Shown: positions 45,847-57,969, numbered from the stretch's first letter. The stretch: DNA of 64,000 nt from Mauremys mutica (GCF_020497125.1 NC_059080.1:52207563-52271562); one strand, 5' to 3'. Numbers and translations are program-made. Notes: a model not told the origin generated them from the letters alone.

Positions 45847-46941
45847 CTAAAGATCCAGCCGATGAGGAGGCCTTCTGTCTCTAGGTGGATTACGGCGAAC
45901 TTCTGGTGTTGTTGCACCCGAAAGTACCATGGGCTCAGGGTCCGCAGCACGAACGGGTGAGGAGGTGGTATCAGCTCGTGCTGGGCAAAGGGGCATCTCA
46001 GCCGCCGGCAGTAATGGAGAAGGACAGTCAGGAATAGGTGATTCGTGATTCGGTGTCTCACCAGAAGATGTGAAGTCAGACCCCTCAATTGCAGATGTGT
46101 CCTGAGGACTGGCATGACCTGGCAACAGCTGATCTACATGTCGCCGCCAGGTAAGATTCTCTGCAGTCCGGACTGTGTAGGAAACAGGTCCTGTTTGAGT
46201 GATGACTGTGGCCGGGACCCATTTAGCTCTGGAAGTATAATTCCGAGCCAAAACTGGCTGTCCCGGGCAAAAGGTTCGGTCTTTTGCTCTGGGTGCCCGT
46301 CTGATGACTTGATATTGCTGCTGATGTTGCACAGTTTGTCTGGGTTCAGAAGGTTTCAGCAGATCAAAGCAAGTGCGCAGCTGTCATCCCAACATTAGAA
46401 AGGCTGGGGATGCCTGGGTCGTAGCATGAGGTGTGTTTCGGTAGGAAAGTAAGAAGGTATCCAGACGCTTTTGAATGGAGTGTTGTCCCCTTGCTGATTT
46501 CAAAGCGTTTTTCATTGTCTGCACAAATCTTTCAGCTAATCCATTGGTGGATGGATGATATGGTGCTGACGTGATGTGGTGTATCCCATTTGCCTTCATA
46601 AAATTTTGAAACTCCTGAGAGACAAACTGCGGTCCGTTGTCGCTCACAAGTTGTTCTGGCAGACCAAAACGACTAAAGAGTCCTCGTAGTTTTTGGATAG
46701 TACTCTCTGCAGTAGTGGACTGCATTATAGAGACTTCTGGCCATTTAGAATGGGCATCTATTGCCACCAAGAACATGCTTCCTTCAAGGGGGCCAGCAAA
46801 GTCAACATGAATACGTTGCCACGGGTTTTCAGGCCAGTCCCATGGGTGTAGGGGTGCCCACTGGGGTGCATTCCTCACACCCTGACATGACATACAAGCT
46901 TTTGCCTTCTCTTCAATAGCACTGAACTCCTGACAAGCCAC
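45847..46941 (-). pseudogene. Gypsy integrase, N-terminally truncated, with an internal stop
   Basis: Integrase would insert the DNA copy. The remnant begins with the second half of the zinc domain (CMSCQGVRN), then the catalytic core: HVDFAGPLEGSMFLVAIDAH (first Asp), LPEQLVSDNGPQFVSQEF (second Asp) and HHITSAPYHPSTNGLAERF (Glu). The frame stops at a TGA (46381-46383) after ASPAFLMLG and continues in frame to 45847 with a basic C-terminal region (PGQPVLARNYTSRAKWVP). DDE residues are intact. The stop looks like CpG decay. Confidence 0.9.
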
Positions 46942-47350
46942 ACAAGATCTGGTCCATAGCCCTCTGGAACAGGGCGGGAGCAGATGTTATTCCGAAGGGT
47001 AGGCGGCAGTATCGATAAAGCCCCTTATGAGTCACAATAGTCAACAGGTCTTGGGACTTTTCATCGACGTGCATCTGTAAATATGCTTGACTCAGATCAA
47101 TCTTACTGAACTTTTGTCCCCCAGCCAGGCCTGCGAAGAGGTCATCGATGCGGGGAAGCGGGTATTGCTCTGCACACAACACTGTGTTGACAGTGACTTT
47201 AAAATCACCGCAAATCCGGAGATAGCCATCTTTCTTCACTATTGGAACGATAGGAGTGGCCCATGAGCTATGGGTAACTGGTATTAGGACTCCATTGGTG
47301 ACCAGGCGCTCCAGGTCTGCTTCAACTTTTGGCCTGATGGCATATGGCAC
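46913..47350 (-). pseudogene. Gypsy reverse transcriptase, N-terminal half only
   Basis: It continues in frame after the TGA at 47351-47353. RPKVEADLERLVTNGVL, PIVKKDGYLRICGDFK, YPLPRIDDLFAGL and the first catalytic Asp region FSKIDLSQAYLQM are present, then YRYCRLPFGITSAPALFQRAMD. The frame stops right after GVQCY, just where the second catalytic box (YxDD) should be. The YxDD box, thumb, RNase H and integrase N-terminus are missing, joined directly to integrase sequence, so this copy cannot self-replicate. Confidence 0.9.
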
Positions 47351-48456
47351 AGTTCAGGCTTTCAGATATTTTGGTGGACTGTCAGGTTTAATGTTCAATG
47401 TCACAGTGATTCCCTTCATACTTCCGAAATCATCTCCAAAAACAGCAGCATGTTTCCTTAGTATAGGGGTTAGACTGGTTTCTTCTTTAGTCATCCGGTG
47501 CACTTCTGCCCAGTTCAGTTGAATCTTCCCAAGCCAAGACCTACCCATTAAGGCTGGGTAGTTACCTCTCACCACAAACAGTGGCAATTTAGCCACCTGT
47601 CCATTGAGCTCCACCTTAACATCAATAGTGCCCAGCATAGGCACAGCTTCTCCCGTATACGTCTTCAGAACAGTTTTTGTTGCCTTAAGCGGAAGATGCT
47701 GTAGCTTTTCTTTATACACAGTCTCGGAGATCAGTGAGACGGCTGCACCGGTGTCCAGTTCCATGCGTATACGTTTGCCATCCAATAACAGGGTTACCCA
47801 GTATTCATGTGAGCCCACTGCCAAAGACAAAACATGCAGTGGCACTTTCTCTTGCGCTGAGGTGTCACCTTGATCATCCTGGGTCTGCTCTAGGGTATGC
47901 AGGGTTCCTCTTTTTGTCGGCCAGACCACAGGCCTCCTTTTCTTTTGTTTACAGGCACACTCAATGTGTCCCTTTTTGCCACAGTGTCGACACACCAGGT
48001 CCTTACACCAGCATTCCGATGCCTGGTGACCCGGCTTACCACAGCGGTAACATTCTTGACTCTGCACCATTTTGTGGGTCAGTTCTTGTGACACTTTTTG
48101 CACCCTAGGGGATGCACCGATGTATTGCGCCTCCCTTGTAGCCAGTTCCATGGAGACAGCAATATCAACAGCCTTCTGTAAGGTAAGCTGAGCCTCTGTC
48201 AGTAGGCGCTTCCGTATAGCTTCACCGTACAGGCCACACACTAACCTGTCACGCAGGGCATCTCAGGCTTAACAGGGTGTAGTAAGCTGCGTAGCAGGGA
48301 GTAGGTTTTAGCCCCTACAACACTTAAGAATATTGGCACCTTCTTTGTTTCTGTAATGTCATTTGCAATACCAAAAAGCTCAAAACGCTCAGTATACACA
48401 TGCCACTACTCTATATTCTCATCAAAAGGTTCCAGTGGCCTGGTCAGAGTAGCCAT
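47351..48456 (-). pseudogene. Gypsy gag-protease remnant
   Basis: Gag coats the element RNA and protease processes the polyprotein. The minus-strand ATG at 48456 opens a short gag N-terminus (MATLTRPLEPFDE) with an in-frame TAG near 48408. The capsid middle appears deleted at about 48262, where the frame changes. The 295-codon ORF from 48241 holds a capsid end, two zinc knuckles (CYRCGKPGHQASEC and CRHCGKKGHIEC, residues about 62-100) and a retropepsin domain with the catalytic LDTGAAVSLIS (about residue 161) and PALMGRSWL. A TGA at 47351-47353 separates it from the reverse transcriptase, probably a CpG transition. Confidence 0.88.
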
Positions 48457-48580
48457 GATTTTAGTTTCACTTTCACAGTCAGTGCAAACAAGCAGTATTT
48501 TTATTTGTTTGTTTTGTACCTTGACTTCTACTTCCTTCTGTTACTGGAGCAACACCAGGATCCCATCCATCGTCGCCACT

Positions 48581-48772
48581 TGTTATATCCTTGGGGGCAG
48601 CCGGTTTAGGAAGAAATCACTTGAGGCCAGACAGCAGACAGCTAACAAAACCACCATTTTATTTACAGACTCAGAGAACTCACCCAGCCGGCTGAAGCTG
48701 GCTGAGCTATCCCCTAATAATCTAACTCAGTTACCATAGGAACCAAAAACCATGACAACCAAATACACAACA
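48581..48772 (-). repeat. Gypsy 5' LTR (192 bp)
   Basis: On the minus strand it begins TGTTGTGTATTTGG and ends AAGGATATAACA. It contains TAAATAAAATGG, a usable polyadenylation signal. It differs from the 3' LTR at two sites within a 10 bp stretch. The sequence just downstream on the minus strand (AGTGGCGACGATGG) is where a tRNA primer site should lie; I could not match it to a specific tRNA. Confidence 0.95.
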
Positions 48773-49019
48773 GTTTCTGGAGCACCCTTAATGGCCTCCA
48801 CTTAATGTGTTTACCTCAGTGATACAAGTTTATATCTTATTCTCCTAACTCCAGATATAGACATAATGCACACAAACAAATAGGATGAACACACGTAGTA
48901 AATTACAAGCTTTCTAATGACACCATACTAGGGGTATTTAGCATACAGCATATTCCAGTTATGTCATATTCATAAGCATATTTCCATAAAGCATGTGGAA
49001 TGCAACGTCACAGAGCTCC

Positions 49020-49779
49020 ACCCTTTAAAATAGCTGTGATGGGAGGAGACATGGAAAGAAGCATGGTGCCACCCATTCTCCCAAAATCTAGGAGACTGGG
49101 TGGTTCTTGGGGATGAACCCACCCCCTCTTCCCCAAAAGATGGCAGATCTCAGGGAGGGAGCAGTGCAAGGGACCTCACAACCAATTCCTTGAGCTCATT
49201 TCTCCTCCTGCTGCATTGAGAAGAGCCACAAGAGACCTGTCTGTTGCCATTTCCTTCCTGGCAGCCTTTGGATCTGCTGTGGAGGTAGGTCATTTGGTGA
49301 CCCGTGCTGCCCCGTGCCTGGGGGAGCAGGAGAGTTGTGCACTTCAAGCTGAAATGGGGAGAGAGACCTGGAGGTGTATGGAGCACTTCCTCACTGAATG
49401 TAAAACTAGAATCATTGTACAGACCTGGTCAGAAAACTGGTTTTGGGGGGAAGGGGTGAGGAAAAGGGGGATGAATTGATTTTTCACCAGAACTTTCTAA
49501 ACGAAAGAACTTTGTTTTCTCTCAAGATTTTGCATTTAGTTTTGACTTGACACTTACTTTCAGCTTTTGTAAATCTGCTTTACTCCCCCCACCCGCCCTG
49601 AGACAGCTTGAGAAAACAGTAAGGAAATATGAGAAAGTGTGTGTCTGGTGGGGAGGAGACAGTGAAAGTGGGGAAAATCTCCAGTGGCAAAAGAGCAAAG
49701 AATCCCCAAAAAACAAAAACAAAAGAGAGGCATTTTAAGTCAAAAACAAACAAAAAATGTGTTTCATTTCAAAGTGTCA
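49020..49779. other. Unrecognised sequence, right part AT-motif repeat-like
   Basis: There is no gene. 49480-49779 carries TTTAGTTTTGACTTGACAC and AAAAACAAACAAAAAATGTG motifs like the old repeat at 20455-20690. The LTR at 49783 inserted into it, because the same style resumes at 50329 (AAATAAATTTTCATTGAAAA). Confidence 0.4.
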
Positions 49780-49782
49780 ATC

Positions 49783-50324
49783 TGTTGGTGTCACTAGGCC
49801 TGAGTAAACCAAAGTTGTGACTTTGGGCCTGAAGTGAACCAAAGTTCTTACATGCTGTGAACTTTAACCAGCCTAAGATGCTAACAGACTGCAAGCAAAA
49901 TATGTAACTATCAGCTGTCTCAGCTTGCAAATGTAGGAGTTTGAAACAGCAGAAGCGGCGGGGAGGAGGGGGAGAGGGGGGAGGAAAATCTGTATGCGTT
50001 TGTGCTGTGAAGGCCAGAGATAAGAATGCGAATGAGAACTTTTCTAACACGCTGAAATGTAATGCCTAATGTAGCTGCTGCTGGGAAGGGAGGGGTGAGG
50101 GGGAAAACCGAACAAAAGGCTTACACAAACAAGTGGGGTATAAATGTTGGGACCCCGCCTGCGCGCGGGTGTGCAGGATTTGAGAATGCTTTTCTCCCTG
50201 GCACCATATTTGGGCTCAAATAAACCTGGTTTTTGCTTCTCCACCCTGGTGTGATAATTAGTGCGACGCACACTGGGCAACGAACCTGCTGTTGCTCCGC
50301 CTCGGGCTCTTTGAGCCGGCAACA
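49783..50324 (+). mobile_element. Solo LTR of a class I (gammaretrovirus-like) endogenous retrovirus
   Basis: The 542 bp LTR starts TGTTGGTGTCACTAGG, ends AGCCGGCAACA, and has a perfect 4 bp duplication AATC (49779-49782, 50325-50328). A 4 bp duplication is typical of class I ERVs. A TATA box (GGGGTATAAATG at about 50136), polyadenylation signal (CAAATAAACCTGG at about 50217) and G-rich tracts near 49955-49985 fix the plus orientation. No viral genes adjoin it. Confidence 0.88.
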
Positions 50325-50328
50325 AATC

Positions 50329-52436
50329 CAAAACAAATAAATTTTCATTGAAAAATACAATAAAAAAGTTGAAATCTACATAATCCTAAGGAAAAAAACC
50401 TAACTGATAAAACCACTTTTTCCAGCTGGAAAATTTGTTAGCCACATTTCTTTCAACTAGTTCTAGAACTGAAGGGAATATTGTCTCATCCAATATGCCC
50501 CATACTAGATTGTATAGACTAAGATAATCAGATGGAATGAGATATTGAATATAGACCATTACAGAGAACATAGGCCATACAGGGAATGAAACACACCTTG
50601 TTCCATACATATTTCAACATCTCATACACTATGAATAAGAAATTCCACTCTGCTTACGTATGCATGTATCTGCTGGGAGAGCAACAGTGTGAAACTTGTT
50701 ATCATATGCTCATGCTACTTTCAAAAACTACAGTTTAACCAAATTGATATGGATTGTCACAGGATCACAAGAAGGTGCATCTGTTGTCTACAGACTGTCT
50801 CCCTTGCCAAATCTGAAGTTTCTCCAATGCCCACTTTGAGGTTAAAGCCCCTCAGAAATAGGTGAATTAAGTTTTCCAGGCATTTGGGTCTTGGGATAAG
50901 AATAAATGTAGAAGCTTTCAGCCCAAAAGGTACAAGGTTGAGAAATAAGCAAATGAAAAAGGCTCTTTAGAATGCAGCTTTAACTATTGATGTAAACACT
51001 TGTTCTGCATTCAGGATGCATAAAAAAACACGAGTGGTTATTTATCCTACCTGACCCTCACTTCTGAAATAATATGAGTTAGGGAGTCCGTCAGCACTCT
51101 AAGTAGAATTGGCCCAATACTACCCTCACATAAACCAGTTTTACATGGATGTAACTCCCCCATCTCCAGTGGAGTTACACCAATGTCACTCAGGCGAAGA
51201 ATCAGTCTGGTATAATAAATTCTATACTCCTGGACTGGCATTGTAGGGTTGCAATATGTTTATTTTTTGAGCATGGAAATACAGGGGCATATGTTACCTA
51301 GTTACTGACATTTAGGGTCAGATCCTCAGCTGGTGTAAATCAGCACGTTCCACTGATTTCAGTTGTCTCACTGAAAGTCAGTGGGATTTAGGCACTTTTG
51401 AAAATGTCTCTCCTTCAGAGTGTTGTCCAATTAAGATCTGTTAGAAAGACATACATCTTCCCCGCTGCAGTGACTGGAGGAGGAAGTGCACACAACCAGT
51501 TACGAGCTGAAAGAGGTTCGTTTTTGCATGTCTTCTCGGTAGCTGCTGATCCCATGCCAGCTCCATTGTACACATCCTCAGAGCTGTACCCTGTGGCAGC
51601 TGCTCTGCTATTGCATGTTGCCCTGCCGTTTCTTTTGGAGCAACTTACCAAGCAGGAATTGGTTTTGCACTGTACGGTGGCCTCCTTTTGCAAGTCTTGG
51701 CCCTTCCCTTGCCTTTAAGTGATTCTGGGGCATTTGGCCAGACTCAGTCTTATGCTGGCTCCACATCCACTGTTCTGCCTTCTTTTCCATGTGATTTGCA
51801 CAACACACTTAGGGACCCATTGTAGAGCCCTTCCTCGCATTGATGTGTATTTACTTATGTGACTAGCTCCATTAAAACCAACAGGAGTGTGGACGGGCTC
51901 CACGATTGGACACTCGGGGTGCAATCAATAATGCGCATAGGGACAGTTGTGCCCTTAGCGCACAAGTGGTACTCAGCCATTACACAGAAAGAACAAAACA
52001 CAAAACATTGAGATTAAAGGTAATTAAATGAATTCTACATTAACCCAACATTGAGGTTGAGAGGTTTTACATGCAGAAAGATCAGGAAACTGTAAGTTAC
52101 AAGAAGATGGAAGGGGACAGTGAATTAATCAGTAGCTGATTTTCTTTTTCTGCTGTGGAAACAATGGAGAAGCTCTATGAGAATGGATTTGTCTATACAG
52201 TATTTCCTACTATACACAATCCTGGTATCCAGACTCTGTTACCACCCAAACCTTTTCACAGATCACTTGCCTCTACTTAGTAAGGTTTTAACTTTGCTGT
52301 TTAAAACTGGTTTTTACCCCTTTTCTGCCTCTGCCACCTGCCTCAAAATTTGCTCAGCAAACCTGCCTGTTGGTTTGCATTGGTCACAGTCAAGCAAAGT
52401 GATGAGAGGGAAGCTGCACAACATGTAACAGACAAT
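50329..52436. other. Unrecognised sequence with old palindromic fragments
   Basis: There is no gene. 51110-51215 (TTACATGGATGTAACTCCCC, AGTGGAGTTACACCAATGTC) and 51315-51385 (CAGCTGGTGTAAATCAGC) are degenerate pieces of the GGTGTAA-type palindromic repeat also seen at 176-245. Confidence 0.45.
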
Positions 52437-52444
52437 CTGTAGAG

Positions 52445-52846
52445 CAGTGGCTCTCAACCTTTCTGGACTTCTGTACCCCTTTCAGGACTCTGATTTGTCT
52501 TGCCTACTCCCAAGTTTCACCTCATTTCAAAACTACTTGCTTACAAAATCAGACATAAAAATACAGAAGTGTCACAGCACACACTGTTACTGAACAATTG
52601 CTGACTTTCTCATTTTTACCATATAATTATAAAATAAATTGATTGGAATATAGATATTATACTTAAGTTCCAGAGAATACTATATAAATCAGTATAATCA
52701 AGTCGTGTGAAATTTTAGTTTGTACTGACTTTTGTTAGTGTTTTTTACGTTGTAAACCTAGTCAAATATCTAGATGAGTTGATGTACCCCCTGGAAGACC
52801 TCTGCATACCCCCAGGGGTACATGTACTCCTGGTTGAGAATGACTG
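52445..52846. mobile_element. hAT (Charlie-like) MITE, 402 bp
   Basis: It has ends CAGTGGCTCTCAACCTTTC and GGTTGAGAATGACTG. The 8 bp flanks CTGTAGAG (52437-52444) and CTATAGAA (52847-52854) differ at two sites, showing some age. The interior includes 'gtaccccctggaagacctct' and 'acccccaggggtacatgtac'. It is non-coding. Confidence 0.88.
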
Positions 52847-52859
52847 CTATAGAATAACA

Positions 52860-53695
52860 GCGGAAAGATGATCTTGTGGGTAAAGTAAAAGTTGAAAGTC
52901 AGCAAATTTAAGGTCCAGTCTTGATTTTGTCCATAAGGTCACAGAAGAGAACATAGTTCCATTTCCCCATCCCTAAAACTGTATAATACTACTACCTAAT
53001 TTAGGGAGATGGTAAGGATTCATTCTTTATAAAAGGCTTTGAGACCCCATGATGGAAAGTGCTATAACACTGGGAAGTACTATTTAATATTGTGCTGTAT
53101 GTTGCCATGAAACAGTCACATCTTTGTTTTCTGTGTACTGCACCTTTAAATTTCTAAGAGCACTGCTTATACCGCAGAGAGACCAGCTGGCTACTCACAC
53201 GCTGTGCTTCCTCACAGAGACTTTACTGTTGTTCTTTCTTGTTACTGTTTTCCTTCCTCTAAAATCAAGTCTATTTAGACTGAAGTATGTGGCTACTCTG
53301 TGTATGGAAAAGGATAGCAGGTATGTCCCATCACATATAGCCTCAGGCATGAGATTGAAAGGTGTTATTTTATCCCCAAAACAACTGACAAAGATTTTGT
53401 AATCAAACAAACCTTTGCTCTTTACTTCTTTTAAATCACCACTATCTACAAGCATCATTGGGTTGGTCAAATGTTGCCAAACTTTTCTTGGGATATTAGG
53501 GAGCTGTGTTTTATGAATGAACTTATGATTCAGTGTGGTAATTTCACCCCCTTCAAGAGAGCGTGCACTTCATAAATTATCTCACTAGATACAGCCACAG
53601 CAACATGCTGCAGTACAGGACTTAACAGAATCTGAAGTAGCCTATGTGACTGACATGCATACCGTGATAGATGAGTTCCCTAGGAACTATCTTGG
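52860..53695. other. Unrecognised intergenic sequence
   Basis: A SINE-tail-like stretch (CTATAACACTGGGAAGTACT near 53070) is present; otherwise I see nothing. Confidence 0.4.
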
Positions 53696-53697
53696 GA

Positions 53698-53966
53698 GGC
53701 AGTCTTGCCTAGCGGCTAGCATACAGGACTGGGCATCAGAAGACTTGGGTTCTAATATTGGCTTTTCCACTGATCTGCTGCAAGTCTTTGAGTAAGTAAC
53801 TTCGTCTTTCTGTTTCCCCTCTCATGTCTTGTCTGATTAGAACGTAAGTTCTTCTGAGAAGGGTCAATCTCCCATTGTGCGTGCATGTACAGTGCCAAAC
53901 AAAATGGAGCCTGGTCATAGCTGGGGCCTGCAGGCATTACTGTAATAGAGATAAAAATAATAAAAT
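53698..53966 (+). mobile_element. tRNA-derived MIR-like SINE, plus strand
   Basis: 'cagtcttgcctagcggctag' (A box-like), 'gggttctaatattggc' (B box-like), a core with 'tgagtaagtaacttcgtctt', and the reptile tail 'cagtgccaaacaaaatggag' ending in GATAAAAATAATAAAATGAA. This is the most complete SINE of this type in the window. Confidence 0.8.
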
Positions 53967-54635
53967 GAAGTGTCTTCTTGATTTTTGACTACCCGCTGTT
54001 CTGCCATCACACATGTAGGGGCAGCCAAGCAGTTAGCAAAAGGAACAGGCCTGCAGAGCTCAGTTTCTCATTGACATGGGTTGTCACTTTGAGCAGAGGT
54101 CTCTGATTTGCAATAAACAAAATAACTGATATCAGAAATTAATCTCAGCTATTGCATGCCACCTGAGAGCCAGGAGTGAGTGTTCACTGGTGATGCAAGT
54201 TAATTACCACACTGTCACCAGATATTATGTAATTTCTGTCAAGATCTTATGACAGGCCCCTGTATCCCAAGTCCTCATTTCTGGTAGAAGTAAATGTCAC
54301 TGAATTTCTGTGTGGTATTACTGTCATGTCATTCTAGGATGAGCCTGAAATGAACGGCCCCATGAGTGGTGCTGATAAAGTTATTTTATTCAAAGTAACT
54401 TTTGTCTGTGTTATTACATTACATATTCCAATGAGACATGCCAGGAAATCTAAACTGAATAGTTACCATATGCAAGCATATATAGTCCTGAATGCAAACT
54501 GATTGCAGTGTGTGCACTTCATGTGTACAGTTACACCACAGCCTTTGCTAAGACCGGCTCCAATTAAAAAAAATAAACTGCATGGAATGGTAGCACTGGG
54601 TATGAGAAATCTGCCTTTTGCCTACTTCTATTTAG
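53967..54635. other. Unrecognised intergenic sequence
   Basis: I see no gene or named repeat in this stretch. Confidence 0.4.
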
Positions 54636-54639
54636 AACT

Positions 54640-54930
54640 AGTCAGAAAATGACTCTCGTTCCCACACACACTTTTTTTTTTGGACAAAGAAAAGGGAGTT
54701 TTTTCATCTTTCTTGAAAAATTTCTTCCATTTTTTGTATTGTTTGATGAAGAACCAAAACCTTCTCAAAAACAAAAAAAAGTTTTTGTTTTCTTCAGTAA
54801 CCACCAAAGCCTTGGAAGTTTTTCCATTTTAAAACAAACACTTGACAATTTTCAATGAAAATGGATTTTTCCATAAGAATTTCCATTTCAGTGAAAAGCC
54901 ATGGAACAAAATTTGGACAGAAAATTCCTG
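54640..54930. repeat. GAAAATTTT-type old repeat, copy 3
   Basis: TTTTTTTTTGGACAAAGAAA, GAAAAATTTCTTCC and ATTTTCAATGAAAATGG, then a 'gaccagctct' ending. The same style as 20455-20690 and 63420-63760. Confidence 0.45.
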
Positions 54931-57635
54931 ACCAGCTCTACCTCTCATTGCTGCAGTGTGAGTACCTTCCCCAAAGTAAAGAGAGGACTATATTCTCTCT
55001 TGTTTCCCTGACATCAAGTGTCAAGTGGAGAGGTTTGGGTGGATTTTTTGAAAGGAATCAGTTACAGCAAGAAACTTGTCCAAAGTGGCAGGTTTTACAT
55101 GAAGCTCCGGAAGCAGCAGTGAAGTCTGTGGTCTTTCATCTTTTCAGCAAACTAGTTCCATAATTTTGGTCCAGTCCCAGTGATAGTTCTGTCTCCCAAG
55201 GTCACAAAGCTCCCCTTACTGGATAATAGTTCTGTTGGTCTGGTGGAACAGAGCGATCACAGTGCACAGGGTTATAGAGGAAAAGATGCAACCTCTCAAA
55301 TATCCAGGACCAATTCTAAGCATGGCTATGAAAAAAACCAGGACAGCAACCTTGTGGCCAATGTGTCCAAAAGAAGAGTTACATATAGCTATAGAGAGTT
55401 TTTAACCTTTTCAATTCTGTGTCCTCGTGTTACAACAGAAAAACAAAAGTCGGGATCCCTCTCTCATTTAGCCATAAAGAAAGGGAGGCTGCTCATGACC
55501 CCCTTGGAGCTGTTTGCAATACCCCCACCACTTGTGATCCCGCTCCCCCAGGACAGCAATCCATGGTGTAGTACATATAATATGGTGTGTCTACAGCATA
55601 TATTTTAACCCCTGCTCAGTGTACTGTATATGACAAACAAAAGTCACAACATTCTAGGACCTGGCTAAATACTTTTTAATGTGCTTTTATGTTTCTTATT
55701 TCCATGGAAAATTGTACTACTGTCTAAGAAGCTGGAAAATTATTATTATTTTTCCTTACTGATTTGCCATTTCCATTAAACCACCTTTCCAACTGTTTGT
55801 GTTTTCAATGGAAGGGAAAACCACTACAGCTCCATTTTATTTACATTTTAACATGCACCAGCATCTTTTTGACTAGATCATTAGGAATACTTGGAATCGC
55901 TTCTGAGCTAGATCTGTAGAAAGAGTTTATATGATACACTAAAATGGCAGCCATTTCCCTCCAGACCCCTCTATATCACAATTTTTCCCCCAACATGTAT
56001 TCTCTCACTACAGTAACCGTGATGCAGAATAGAGGCCAGAGATGAGGAAAAATACCCCATGTGTCTGCTGTTTGTGTTCAGGAGACACAGGGATCATCCA
56101 TCTTAACAACAAGTACATGCTACAGCTCTTCTTAAGGAAAGAGGCTCTTTAAACATCACTGTCATAACTCTGAAGGCTCTGCTGACCCAATGCTCAATTT
56201 CTGGACAAACATTCCCTGAGAGAGTGTCTCCCAGCAGTTCCAGAGGCCACACAATGGCAGCCCACAAGATGAATGTGCAAAGCACCTGTCACTGACAATT
56301 TGAATAAGCTAATTAGTTCTTTAAATTATTCAATGCCTTTAAAAACATAATACATGTAATCAGAAAGAGATATTTTGCCTGTGCACCAGCAGGCCGTTAC
56401 AGACAGCAGTTTGATTCCTTCAGTAAATGCAACTTTCCTGAAATGTCTTGCCAATCTGGCTTAATAAAGGTGTTGGGCAAGGCAGTTAGTTGCCTTCCTT
56501 TGGAAGAATCTTAACCTCTACCAAGTGAGAATGGTAGAAATAGTTGCTATCTCTTTCCTCCTTAAACTGTCTCTGTGGCCTAAGCAATGAGATGTTAAAA
56601 CAGGATGTGGGAGTAGGCAAGGCTGGGGACTTTTCATACATCCGAACCAGAGCTGTAATGAAGAAAAAGCCATCTTGATTCATGATGGGGATCATGTTGT
56701 TATCCCTCAGAGAGCTCTCAGAAACAAAGCAGCTTGTAATCCATACTGAACTGCAAAAATACCTATCTACCATTCTACCTCCTCCTTGGTAGAGTCGTTC
56801 CCTGATGTACTACACTGTCTTAACATGTCTCATCTGTTCCCACCAACAGAACTAATCCTACTGAGAAACTACTCCAACCCATATATGCAGGGTCTGGATG
56901 CAGGATCGAATTCCAAAGACAAGGACAAAGTTTGTTCTCAGCTGCAGGGAGATAGAGAGAAGTCTGGCTTTAAAAAAGAATGGGCAGGTGGAGAAATAAT
57001 TAAATGGAAATCTGAAGCTGATGGGAATTAATTCCCTGATTACTATGAGAAGTCCTTATGAGTTGTGCCAAAACCAGAGACAGAAAGCTATCCTATAATT
57101 GCCCTCTCACTATATATAATAGGAAAGGGGCTGAACCAGCCACAACATTCAAAGCAAATCCAGTCATGCAGCATTCCAGGAGTCATCTGTATCTCGTATA
57201 GATTAATGGAAGTGTCAGTCAAGAGGTGAGCCATGCTCTGACAGCTCCGGAGAATTATGTTTTGATCAAATGTTGCCATGCAAACATGGATTGGTAAAAA
57301 TACTGCCTCGCCTTAAGTCCCATATAAAGACATATTTAAGTGTGGTAGAGGGGTCTAGAATGTGGAATAGTAAAAAAAAAAAAAAAAAAAAAGGACATGC
57401 AGATATGTATGTGGGCAGCCCGTCCCATTGTTTGCCTAGCACACAAAATAGAAATATTACACTCTTACCAGCGATCTAGCAGACTGTAGTCAAAGATCAG
57501 GGCAGACAGCACTAAAACCCAAACCCGTTAGTCCTACATATACATATAGTTGTGTGGAGGGAAACAAGGCCGACCATGGTGAGGAGAAGGGATTAGAAAA
57601 TTGCACTGGGGCTCTGCTAACGTACCACGTAATTT
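54931..57635. other. Unrecognised intergenic sequence
   Basis: There is no supported gene. The 142-codon ORF at 55180-55608 has no recognisable domain and no flanking signals. A21 tract at 57371-57391. Confidence 0.4.
57371..57391. repeat. Poly-A tract
   Basis: There are about 21 consecutive A residues. No retroposed transcript is recognisable upstream and no target duplication is evident. Confidence 0.8.
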
Positions 57636-57639
57636 ACCA

Positions 57640-57950
57640 GAGCACCATATGGTACATAGGAAACAGTAATATTAGTAGGGACTGGAGCAAGAAAGGATAA
57701 AGAAATGTCCTTCTGGATGTACAGACTTCCAGTGATGGAGAATCCATTCCATTCCTTCGTAAGTTGTTCCAATGGTTAATTGCTGTCTCTGTTAAAATTT
57801 GCACCTGATTTCTAGTCTGAATTTGGCTAGCTTCAGCTTCCAGCCCCAGGGTCTTTCTAAGCCTTTGTCTGGTACATTTGTGAAGATTTCTGATAGTAGA
57901 AATCTCTCTAGAGACAGTAGATGACTTGATCACAGAAGTACCTAACACCA
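57640..57950 (-). mobile_element. Old CR1 fragment, minus strand
   Basis: 'cttccagtgatggagaatcc', 'gtaagttgttccaatggtta' and 'gcttccagccccagggtctt' are the antisense C-terminal/3' region of an old CR1 clade; the reading frame is decayed. Confidence 0.65.
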
Positions 57951-57969
57951 GTTAGACTAAAAAAGATTG

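Larger units (their letters stand above)
45524..48772 (-). mobile_element. Gypsy (Ty3-type) retrotransposon, young, internally deleted
   Basis: The 3249 bp element has two 192 bp LTRs and a perfect 5 bp duplication GTTTC (45519-45523, 48773-48777), inserted in LTR copy 3. It reads right to left: 5' LTR 48581-48772, gag with two CCHC knuckles, protease, partial reverse transcriptase, partial integrase, polypurine tract, 3' LTR 45524-45715. The LTRs differ at two positions, both near the middle, implying recent insertion, yet gag and the pol core carry deletions. A full element of this type is usually about 5 kb. Confidence 0.95.
43959..49012 (-). mobile_element. Solo LTR family A, copy 3, minus strand, split by a Gypsy element
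   Basis: The right end reads on the minus strand TGTGACGTTGCATTCCAC, as in copy 2, and the left end is the mirror of the ACCCATCACA terminus. The minus-strand TATA (GCTATAAAAGGGG opposite about 44690) and polyadenylation signal (TTAATAAAATCAC opposite about 44390) agree with copies 1 and 2. LTR sequence lies at 43959-45523 and 48773-49012, about 1.8 kb in all, longer than the others because of a tandem array at 44965-45370. No clear target duplication is left (GGCGC versus GAGCT). Confidence 0.8.

Noticed and set aside
57371..57391. Poly-A tract considered as the tail of a processed pseudogene
   Set aside because: No upstream coding similarity, and no matching target duplication could be found around it.
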